Under the pieces are notes generated by a model that had not been told where the DNA came from, searched no databases, and saw only the letters and a list, made by a program, of their open reading frames with translations. Made by a program: the position numbers and the translations under genes. This document shows, one piece after another, positions 34,679 to 44,174 of a stretch of DNA of 64,000 nt. Position 1 is the stretch's first letter, and every line of letters starts with the position of its first letter. Source of the DNA: Rhabditoides inermis (lineage: Eukaryota; Nematoda; Chromadorea; Rhabditida; Rhabditidae); contig CAWZYM010000364.1 in NCBI GenBank assembly GCA_963966185.1, positions 36,001-100,000 of the forward strand, in the 5' to 3' direction.

Positions 34679-35173
34679 ACTAACATCCAGCTGCGCATCT
34701 TCCTGCTGCCTGTTCCTCTGCCACCCCTCAAAACAATATGTTATTGATCGATTTTATTGATTACTCCAAGCTCACTTGTACTCTGCCGTTGATAATCGGA
34801 CACTTGCACCAAGTTATCATTGTACAAATACTTTTTGATAGTTTTTTTTAATCATGTCGCACAGGAAAATTGCCACAATTTCGGCACAGCTCAATCAATC
34901 TCACGCATTTGTTTTCACGTCGAAAAATTCCGACATTTTGCTTGAGAAAAAGAGGAAATGTTTGTAATCGCACACACGTGAATATGTTTTAATTTGCAAT
35001 GCGGAGGAAAGCCCTACCGCTCTCCTAAACACACAGAGACACGCCACTCTCAAGTGATTGCGCAACTATCCCTCAGTGATAGATTGAAAAATGCACGCTG
35101 TCTGACATGTTGTTGACAATTCGCTGATCACGTGTATATAAGCTATCATAGCGTCTTCCTTCATCTATTCTTC
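32999..35173. repeat. large palindrome, right arm
   Basis: Inverted copy of 30346-32508. Its outer edge ends in the reverse complement of the minisatellite unit start, so the inversion border lies in or next to a minisatellite unit. Confidence 0.95.
33159..33898 (+). CDS. 3' exons of an unknown gene, right palindrome arm
   Basis: Exon 33159-33240 follows TATTCCAG and reads YQKTLAGLVKQNQEAEKVLS then EARTRFM, a coiled-coil-like helix, with a GTAAAT donor. Exon 33386-33505 joins in phase 0 (KASQNLLRTQTRNSRRPMPP ... SADVVVIREPHLVLD, stop). A third stretch at 33752-33898 follows CTCTGCCCCAG and reads GESPAAVAASAPVSHSPISP, then PPRSPFGADDHEVIDSIRRQ before a stop. It may be an alternative last exon, since the second already ends in a stop. 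I do not recognise the protein. Confidence 0.45.
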
Positions 35174-36610
35174 CATTAGAAAAAAGCACTGGGATGATTA
35201 TGGACGTAAGGGCAAATGACGACTGCTCGCAAAAAAAAATGTATCAAACGTAATAATAACCAAAGACTTCGCGCTAAAGAACTACACTGGTCGGTTTCAA
35301 TCATCGCGCTAGTAGAAATACTCCTCTTGTTATTGAGAAATTGTTGAGATATGTGATATCAGCAGGTGAAATGTGAATCAGACTTGCAAAATAGTTGCAT
35401 TGCAAAATAAACATTGCAATTTGTCCACAACTTCCAGTTGGAAGTAACTTCAGATTTCACAATAAACGCTGAATTTAATTCACAGACAAGAAATAAAAAC
35501 TGGAGTAGCTAAATGAAAGTGGTGTATCCGAAGGTGTTAGTGTTGTTTTCCAGTTTGTGCACAATTCTACTTTTCATTGTCCAACTATTGCCCAGCTGCT
35601 TTTTATCCGATTATCCGCAGACCACAATAAAATTTTGACTGTTCTCGGTTTCACTAGCACTGTGTTATCTATATTCTTGCTCAAAAAAGGATCCGCTCGA
35701 CTTTTCCGAAGACAACGACCCCTTTCCTTTCTTCCCATAGTGAAAGAGATAGTGAGTGAGTGAGTGTGGCCTGTCCTGGGGCAATGCTTTTTGGAGATCC
35801 CCCCAAGTAACAGTACAGAGGTGTGCCAATCAATCATTCTTGTGCTCATTCATTCCTACACACATTTATTATTATTTATTTTTTTCGACGACTCATTTTT
35901 GTAACAAAAAGCAGAACCGCAAAAGTAGGGGCCCCAACCGGAAAAAAGACAACGAATTTTCGGGTTGAATTTGACATCAATCGGTGTGTATTGGCGAATC
36001 ATTTCATGTTCCAAAATTTCATATCGATCCGATGTGTCTGAGATCCACAGTAACCCAAAAAGTGTGTATCCTCGCCTGACCATTTGCTCGCCGATTCTTG
36101 GCCTGAGAGAGAGAGGCGGCGGGGAGGTTAGAGCGCAGGTTGTGAAAGTAGTCTGGCAGAGACGGACAGAGACGCAGAAACGCGCGGGAAAAGCGCGGGA
36201 AACATGCGTCATTCTGATCACTCGCTCTCTCTCTATCCCCACTATCAATCACACGTCGCTCGCCTCGCCTCACCTCGACTCTTCGAGAACATTTTACCCG
36301 TAATTTCATGCTCTTGTTGGTTTTTCTTTCATTTTCTCAAGTTTTTGACCGCATTCTTCTTGTCTACTCCATTTTCACTATTTCGAATTCTAGTCCGCTC
36401 GTAATCTTTGTTTTATATCGACTAGTAAAATGCAACTCAGTTATTATTTCCTAATGAAACTTCGTTTCTATTCAGTTTGTTCTCATCATTTGTCATTGAT
36501 TAGTTTCAAATCGCAAATCGTTAGCCTAACATATACTGACGCGGTTCACCTATTGCATCGTTTCATTTCGCGATCGCGTCCTCCTCGCGCAACACGAAAC
36601 CATCACTTCG
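35174..36610. other. no gene recognised
   Basis: Short open frames here lack splice support. The stretch at 35687-35740 resembles 13363-13410 next to the Helitron pair. Confidence 0.4.
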
Positions 36611-36639
36611 GATTTTCATCATGAAACGATTCTTATTAC

Positions 36640-37514
36640 AGTATGCGTACTTTCCTGCCGGCGCGTGGACTGCGTGGATGTGTGCGAGGCGGACACGTGG
36701 AACTTGAATCCATGTTTAGTATGTGGGATCAGCATATGCGGAATGTTCCACAGATGCGGATTGAAAGGAGAGAGGCGGTGCTTTTGTTCCAAAAGAACAA
36801 AACGCTGCAATGGATGAATGAAAAGATGAGCCGGCGGTTTCGGACAAGTTGATGATGGATGCGATGCGAAACAGGAATGAGAAGGAGATGAGTACAAGGA
36901 AAGGGCTCGTGAGCTGTTTGTGAAGAAAGCGGAACACTACCGAGCGCAAGCAGATCTAGCGAATGAGGTCATGAAACGCCAGGCTGAGAAGAAGGCTGAG
37001 GTGATGTCGAAAGTACTCGACGTGGGATTCATCAAAAGTGCGGCGCAATTGAACAGTGTATTGCGCGAGAGAAAGGACAAGAAGGACAAGACAGATGTGA
37101 TGCGTAATCAGATTGCACTTCGAAAGTTGGTTCTCGAACAGCCGGCGCCCAAGCCTCTATACAGAATGGCTGCGAAAATGTCGGTGGCGGAATTTACGTC
37201 GAACTTGCTGGAACTGACTGGATAAGATAGGTGTGCATATCTGTAACGAACAAGACAGTGAGTTGCGAGGCAAGAATGTGAGCGTGAAACACGCGGACGA
37301 CAACCAGAAAAAGATCACAACGTATCATGCCACTGTAGACAGTGTTGTGCAACGTGGAAACGGAGTGGTGACCGTAAATCTCACGTATCTGAACTACGAG
37401 TACCCACACATTATCACATGGCCAGAATGGCTACAGAAGACTAAGGAGGGACATATCAAGATCTATGATGATGAAGATGATTTGCCAATCAACTGGGGCA
37501 TGGTCGGAAGGTAG
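36640..37514 (+). pseudogene. decayed coding remnant: Cys-rich module, coiled coil and C-terminal domain
   Basis: An intronless run of coding-like sequence needs at least three frame changes. First, in one frame, a Cys-rich block reads CVLSCRRVDCVDVCEADTWN then NPCLVCGISICGMFHRCG, a zinc-binding-like pattern. Next an amphipathic, charged stretch runs in shifting frames (KNKTLQWMNEKMS; then EYKERARELFVKKAEHYRAQ and ADLANEVMKRQAEKKAEVMS), predicted coiled coil, to about 37225. Last, 37209-37514 reads LDKIGVHICNEQDSELRGKN, then VSVKHADDNQKK and ends DEDDLPINWGMVGR. Lack of introns and frameshifts suggest a retrocopy or mobile-element gene. I do not recognise the family. Confidence 0.5.
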
Positions 37515-37686
37515 TCATTAACCCATTCACTGAAGAATCACTCACTCTGCATCACATGAAACATGCATCGCTTCACAGAGCTCCGACTACCCATCATGTG
37601 TACATGACCCATTTTTCGCACCATTAATCCGTCTCATTTCGTATTGTACATACCAGTTAAAACACGTTGAACGCAATATTCGTTTT

Positions 37687-37860
37687 GTTGTATAGTTCTA
37701 TGCTCGCAATAAGTTGTGCGCGGTGGGGTAGATCAGAGGAAGACGGAGAGTCAGCTCTCGGCAATAGCGCGCAAAACAAGAGAGTCAGACGGTTATGACA
37801 CCGTATTTCGAACTGCAAGCGAGGTAAATCGAAAACTATCGCTATGGAGCAAGCTATATA
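37687..37860 (+). repeat. fragment of the Helitron family
   Basis: It is the reverse complement of Helitron sequence at 13540-13710 (shared GGGGTAGATCAGAGGAAGAC and ATTTCGAACTGCAAGCGAGG). It lacks both ends. A more diverged piece is at about 53452-53575. Confidence 0.7.
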
Positions 37861-37865
37861 TCAGT

Positions 37866-37988
37866 GATAAACACGTTGAATTAACAAAATGAACAAGAAA
37901 CTGCAGTCACGTTATACACTCTCACATACGCTGCCCGTTGCGACACACATTCACACAGTGACACCTTGCCGTGGCCCCACTGCCCTTC

Positions 37989-38055
<67 letters not shown>

Positions 38056-39090
38056 ACACCGCGTGTTTTTCCGCGCGCGCAGCGAGAGAGTGAGAGAGCA
38101 CAGAGAAAAAAGGAATTTAGTGACCGTAGCTCTATTTGAGGGTATTTCCAATATCATAGGATATTCCTAAAATGATAATGCCCTAACTTAGAACATAGTA
38201 TACCGCTCGAATGCGGGAAACGTGACGAATTCAGTGGAATGAACCAGATCTCTGTAGCTGTCTTCCTAAAAATGATATAGCCGTTTGAAAAAACTCGAAC
38301 CAATCTGCAAGTTCTTTTTTTTTAATCGACGCCTAATAACGAAAAAGTGTTTTTAGGAAAGTTTCATGAACATTCATTCAGTTTCAAGCGCGCCCGGGCC
38401 GGATAACCGAAAAGCGCGCGCGCGAGTTTTGAGGCGGCAGTTGGGCCCCTCGCGAAAGGACTAGTTATGGTGAGTTATTTTGTTCATATACAGTTCATAT
38501 ACATGCGAGTGATGAAGTCTGCGAAGAAAATCTATAAGAGTTCAAGCAACAACTGGGCTGACATCTACTAATCTGGTCGTCCAGGCTCACTTGAGACATT
38601 CAGTTACTGCAACCTCTTCATGCGTACGTATACATTCACTGTTCGTTTTGATAGCATGTTTTCAGTTCCAAAAAAGCTCGAATCTGCCGCCTCGAAACAA
38701 GATGATGCGACAGCCGCCGCCGTATTCGATGCGGCCTCTCCTGCCGTCTCCTTCGTATCCTCCGTCGTCGGGAGCAAAACACAGACAAATTCACAAAAAA
38801 ATGGATATCACAATTATATCACACTATCTTGTTGACAATTGTATATTCATGAGGTGACAACACCTGTGGATGAATGCTTCTTGCTGTTATAAAAGTTTGT
38901 TTATCAGCAGATTAAAGTTATACAACCGTCGACCTAGCCAATAAGGGGACTGACCTAATAAGGCTCTCTCGAGTACTAGTCGCTAGCTGCTTACAAGGGG
39001 TCCATCGATGAATGTAATAAATTTGGATCAGATGACGTCACAGACTTCTGACTAGAGGCTCACGAAAGTTGTGAGGGTGGTCGTCACTCC
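37866..39090. other. CT microsatellite and a possible proline-rich exon
   Basis: A (CT)n run lies at 37991-38052. At 38668, after GTTTTCAG, a frame reads FQKSSNLPPRNKMMRQPPPY then SMRPLLPSPSYPPSSGAK, which may be an exon or chance. Nothing else is supported. Confidence 0.3.
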
Positions 39091-39185
39091 ACCGTGACTA
39101 GCGGTACATCAATGGCCTCCGAGAGGATTGAACCCGGGACCTTCCGCTTGATAGCTGACCAAGCCGATCAAGTTCCAGCTCAAGA
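39085..39185 (-). repeat. tRNA-derived SINE-like segment
   Basis: The minus strand holds GGTCCCGGGTTCAATCCTCT, a strong B box, with GGTCAGCTATCAAGCGGAAG before it. No full cloverleaf forms. Confidence 0.4.
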
Positions 39186-39698
39186 GTTCAAGATGAGATC
39201 AAGATCGAGAAAATTCAAGGCCGACAACGATTCACCCCGGCTCCTCACAATTATTGCCATATTGTATATATGCATGTATATTAGTTGATGTTGTGTCGAT
39301 GTGCATATTCTAAACGTTATGCAAAATAAAGTACTTTTTTAACAATATTTGGTAATTTGTGGGTGAATGAAATTATTGATTATCGATTAGTATTGTCGAT
39401 TAGTATGCGTCGCACCGCACCGGGTGCCGAATTGGGTGCGGCACCGGGTGCCACCCCTTCCTTGGATTTTACTTTGTTGTTTGTTTGCTTTCCGTTAACA
39501 TATGCATTACTTTGTATCGCATGTTTCGGCGAAAACTTTCACAATGCCGTGCGTGGCGCGAACCGACCGATTGTAAACTTCCTTGAATAATACAGCGATG
39601 AGATGAGTAATAAATTGTTCGCGTTGTTGTATTGTTGATTATATAATTGGAAACGTACAACATGTTACTGTATTTGTTTCTAAATAAGGTAATTCAGC

Positions 39699-39965
39699 GG
39701 GTCCTGTTCTGTCTCGCGGACAACGATCTGAGCGTCGCCAATTCGCTGCGCCAAGTTTTCATCACAGAGGTGCGTTTCTTTGTGTAAATTTAGGGTGTTT
39801 AGTATAGTATTATCGTTATGAATTTATTGTTTGTATCGCAAAACGCTCAGGTGCCGACGATGAAGGTCGATTAGGTGCAGCCGTCGGCTGGAAGGATGCG
39901 AGGGGTTGGTCGCATCGACCGACCTGGAGACACCGAGGTGTGCCGGCCGCCGGCGTCCGCCTGCA
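39699..39965 (+). pseudogene. RNA polymerase II subunit RPB3-like fragment with in-frame stop
   Basis: After AATTCAG an exon (39699-39769) reads VLFCLADNDLSVANSLRQVF then ITE, matching the N-terminal dimerisation region of RPB3 (pattern NTDLSVANSIRRVF.AEVPT). After an intron ending CGCTCAG (about 39850) the frame continues VPTMKVD, stop, VQ, where the family has VPT.AIDWVQ: the conserved Trp codon TGG is TAG. Beyond this, similarity to the expected HRLGLIP region is lost. It is most likely a pseudogene of a core transcription subunit. Confidence 0.6.
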
Positions 39966-40099
39966 GAGACGCGCCGCACACATGAGCGACGACTTCTCGC
40001 AGGTATGCACAATGCAAACGAACCTTGTCGTGTTTCTCTTCTGCACCTCACTATTGTCTCACCTCGTCTTTTCTTATATGCTGTTTTTGCAATCCGATT

Positions 40100-40398
40100 T
40101 GCCCCCTACATTACATTACAACATCGGGCGCCCACCCCAAGCCCAACAATTACTGGATTACGTCGAGTCTCCCGGACAGTTCAAGGTATTTCGTTCATAC
40201 TTGTATCAACCGTCACTCATCGTCATTGGTCCGTCCCGCGTGGTTGTTGTGGTTATGCTGCTTTCAGGTGCTGGCGCAGTTCGAGCGTCGTCGCCGCGGG
40301 CGCGGCATGATGCTGCCGACGGACGACCACCAGGTGAAGATGAAGCTGCGCTCCCTCAACCGGCTCATTTGCCTCGTCGGAGAAGACCTCATGGAAAG
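40100..40398 (+). pseudogene. U4/U6 snRNP protein Prp4/PRPF4-like fragment
   Basis: The exon 40268-40398 (acceptor GCTTTCAG, donor GTGAGA, phase 2) reads VLAQFERRRRGRGMMLPTDD then HQVKMKLRSL and LVGEDLMER. This matches the splicing-factor motif of PRPF4 (EFERRKRAR, TDD..VK..LR.L, FGE...RRERL). The usual GEPI is changed to NRLI and FGE to VGE, suggesting relaxed constraint. Upstream, GRPPQAQQLLDYVESPGQFK (ending 40185) joins in phase 0 and may be the previous exon. The WD40 repeats of the family are not present downstream. Confidence 0.6.
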
Positions 40399-41320
40399 GT
40401 GAGAGCGTCGAAAAATGAAAGAAACACGCACAGACTTGTCACACACCAGGTCAATCAATACGCGCGGTCGTCTTTAGTAGTAATATCATATTGTGATGCT
40501 GTAACATTTTCTATTCTTGTTCAAGAAGAGAATCAAGAAGGAGTAATATCATATTGTGATGCTGTGAATATCTCGATCTGAATTCCTACTGTTTAGTCGC
40601 GACAGTTTGCTGTTTGACTGTTGCTGTTGAAGATGAGCGAATAAAGATGAGCTCTTGGAGGAGGACGGGAAGAAGACTGGTGGGTGAAAAGAGAGAGAGA
40701 GAGAGGGAGAGAGAGAGAGAGAGAGAAACGAGAGGATGGATTGATACTTCTTTAGTATTTTTGCGAGTGAGTGACGTGATGGTTGTTGCAGATCAGCAAA
40801 CGCGCGACTACAAGGCACCACTCTCTTGTTCAAGAATAGAATCAAGAAGGATTTAAATTGGAGTGCTATCACCTTACGGAGTACTATATAAATCTTTGTT
40901 TTCTTTATTATATGTTATTGCTTACGATTAGCAAAGTTCGCTTCTTGCTTGTATCGATTACATTTGTTCAATAAAATTCAAAAAAAATCGCATTTTCAAT
41001 AAACTACGCAATTTCTCGCTATATTCAATGCGTTAACGCCTTTTCTATGAACTACGCACTTTCTCGCACCCCAACGCATCAATTTGCGTTACATCCACCC
41101 CCACACATTTTCAATGCGTTAACGCAAATTCAGTGCGTTGAATGCGTCAACACTGCGTCAAAAAGTTGGGGGGCCTTCATACGATGCAATTTTGTGTGAT
41201 AACAAAACATAAAGCAAACCAAGATTTATCACAATACCCACATCAGAAAATAGAATAATCTAATAATCAATAAGTCAATCAATACTATCATAAACTAGTG
41301 ATAATCAACTTATGCATGAA
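40399..41320. other. short direct repeats and GCGTTAACGC cluster, no gene
   Basis: A 22-base word (TAATATCATATTGTGATGCT plus GT) occurs at about 40483 and 40545. The word TTGTTCAAGAAKAGAATCAA occurs at about 40518 and 40827. At 41028-41160 the palindromic TGCGTTAACGC and variants recur. Confidence 0.5.
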
Positions 41321-41459
41321 TGCGAGTCTCATTGAGAACGCGAATTGGAGGGTGGAGAGAAGGAGGAGAGAGGAGTGGATGGCACACTGGACGACAGACA
41401 TCTCGCGGTCAGAGGAGGCGGGCGGCCAGTCGACATACGGCTAGAAAGGGAGGGGGGAG

Positions 41460-41546
41460 GGGGGAGGGAGAGAGAGAGAGAGGGAGAGAGAGAGAGAGGG
41501 AGAGAGAGAGAGAGAGAGAAAGGAGAGAGAGAGGAGAGAGAGAGGG

Positions 41547-41585
<39 letters not shown>

Positions 41586-41598
41586 AGAGAGAGGGAGC

Positions 41599-41638
<40 letters not shown>

Positions 41639-41654
41639 AAGAGAAAGAGAGAGA

Positions 41655-41689
<35 letters not shown>

Positions 41690-41690
41690 T
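41460..41690. repeat. (GA)n-rich microsatellite
   Basis: About 230 bases of near-pure GA/GGGA. Long frames on both strands here (about 155 residues) are artefacts. Confidence 0.95.
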
Positions 41691-41770
41691 GCCCACCTTG
41701 GAGAAGTGCAGTAGCCGTCTGCAGTGTGCGTCCCTGCCCGGCATCCACTCGCAGTGCCGCACGAGGGAGG
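41691..41770 (-). CDS. possible further exon of the minus-strand membrane gene
   Basis: The minus strand reads VRHCEWMPGRDAHCRRLLHF then SK before a GTGGGC donor, followed by a CT run as in other introns here. Starting at GGGCAG/GGAC (DAHCRRLLHFSK) it would join exon 42453-42330 in the right phase. No further downstream exon was found. Confidence 0.3.
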
Positions 41771-41836
41771 CAGAGGAGGGAGAGAACCGGAAACAATGAA
41801 CAAAGGTAAAAGTGAAAGGTATAAAAGTATTTGTCA

Positions 41837-41910
41837 CCTTGCCCGGGGGAGGTGATCGAAAGTATAGGCGGACATCGCTGACCACTACACTACGCGGGGC
41901 TCGTCAGCTA
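41837..41910 (-). repeat. tRNA-like remnant
   Basis: The minus strand carries CCCCGCGTAGTGTAGTGGTC, a good A-box/D-arm, but no B box follows at the right distance, so this is a decayed tRNA or SINE. Confidence 0.35.
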
Positions 41911-42329
41911 TATAAAAACAGACTGTCCGATCTGTTCAGGCCCCTATCACAATAACCAGGAAGAGAAATATCCGCGACTCGGACTGACTCAAATTAGAAA
42001 CGCCGATACGTCACCTTTTCGTCATAATTTTTTAATATCCATGTTTCCTTTGAAAATTTCATCCACTATGCACATTCCGTTCGACTATCGATTAAACTAC
42101 TATTGTTATTGTAGTGGGCCCTACAGGTATATTGCCATGTTACACGTTGCGCCGGTCTTATTCTTTTAATGAAACGTAACGTTTAAAAAACTGTTTCACG
42201 TGAATTCGAGTAAGAAAAGCTGTATTTTAACATTACAAAATAAGTACTTCTTGTATAGTCAGGACATTCTGAATGAATGAATGATTGATTGATTGATAAA
42301 TAATAAAGTAAAAGACAAAATGAAAATAC

Positions 42330-43195
42330 CTGCTCGCCCAGCAGAACAGTCCCATGACGGAGCTGGCGAATAGTAGTATGCTGATGGCCGCTCCAATCAG
42401 ATTCATGGCGCGCACCGTGCGACCGAGCAGGCGGGAGCGGATCGCGACCGAGCCTGGATAGAGAGAAACAATTCCGGAGAAGTATTTGAACTGGTGTAGT
42501 ATCAAGTCGAAAGAGGGATATGTAATTCTTGAAAATACGAAAATGGATATGAAACTGGAATCGAGAACGGATGACTTACACGTCTGGAAAGAACGACTCC
42601 AGAGAGCGTTTACAAACTGGTAAGTATTGAAATGCAGTGATACCGATGGCTACCACGCCTGGAAGGGGGCTAATGTCAATTGAAGTAATGAAACGTCAAA
42701 CACGTTTCTAATATAAGAAGGCGTTCTGATGAGTTTTTTTTCTGACCACATTTCTCTTGAAAGGTGTTCGTCGTCTTGCAGAACCAAACCAAAATGGCAA
42801 ATAAAAGTTTACCTTGAATGATTCCATAGCACCCGCCGACGAAAGGGAGGCCAAAGTAGAAGAGAGTGCAACAATACCTGAAATATGCTTGTGAAGTTTG
42901 AGTTTTAAGTATGTATATATGTAAGCAAGTTCCCCCAAATGTTTTCAAAACAGCCTAGTTGGCCGCCTTTCATTGCTAACATAAAGTACACACACGGAGA
43001 GAGTTGCAAAAGAAGCCTCGAAATTTGTTGTCAGGAAAAAACGACTAAAACTGTCAAAACTGTATGGTGAATATACTTTCTACTTTCGATCCATGCAAAC
43101 CTATAGTGAAAGAGTCCCAGCACAGCTGTGAAGCAGCCGATAACAATAGTGTGGTGGGAGGTGTAGACGCGCAATCTGAAAGTCTCTCTCTCTCC

Positions 43196-43229
<34 letters not shown>

Positions 43230-43875
43230 ATTCTTTCTCTCTATCTGTCTCTGTCTCTATCTCTCTCTTTCCCTACCCCTCCTCTCTCTCTCTCCCTCCT
43301 CTCTCACTCCCTCTCTCTATCCCTCCCTCTCTCCCTCTCTCTCTCCCTCCCTCCTTTTTTCTTTCTCTTTCTCTCTTTCTCTTTCTCTCATTTTCTCTCT
43401 CCCTTTCTTTCATCTGACCTCGTTGAGACTGCACTGAATATCGCCAGTCCCGCTGTGATCAAAACGTGTATCTGAAAAAGTTTGTATTATGTACGTTTCT
43501 ATCAAGCGTTATAGTCGTGTGGGTGGTTCTTTGGTAATTATTTTTGTTCCAGCATTACAAAAGAGTATAATTATTATTAGAAGACAAGATTGCAGCAATT
43601 CTTGTCGTTTTGTCAGTCCTTCTCTTAATACATTAACACAATCTTTTACCTTTCAGGTGGCATTTACTAATCGTAATTTCTGATCGAAATGCAGCGTCTG
43701 GCTCTGAACTCCGACTATGTATTCCTCTGATCTACCGTCCACAGTGAGCGTTATCAGAGTTATCAGAATTATCCAAACTATCACAACAGCTCACCCCACT
43801 CAATGAAGTGATGCTGGATGAGACGAAGAGTCGGATGCCGTCTCTGTCACGCTCCGCCCAACCGAGCTGCAAGGG

Positions 43876-43925
<50 letters not shown>

Positions 43926-44142
43926 ATCTATGTTTCTCTTTATTGCCGATATCAGTTCGTTATTATGATATCAGTGGTGTTGGAAAAGGCACATCACGCG
44001 TGTAGGTAACGAGAAATCACCTTTCTTTCGCGTTTTCTTAGTTTGTTTGAGGTGTGGTCAGTTTTTTTTTCGTGTTACGAAGGCGTTTCGAAGAGACTGA
44101 GCGCTATTAAGTGTTTCCATGAAAGGGAAAGCTGAAAGGGGA

Positions 44143-44174
<32 letters not shown>

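Noticed and set aside
41320..41885. Frames of 120-159 residues rich in Arg/Glu or Ser/Leu
   Set aside because: GA/CT microsatellite artefacts on both strands with no independent coding signal.
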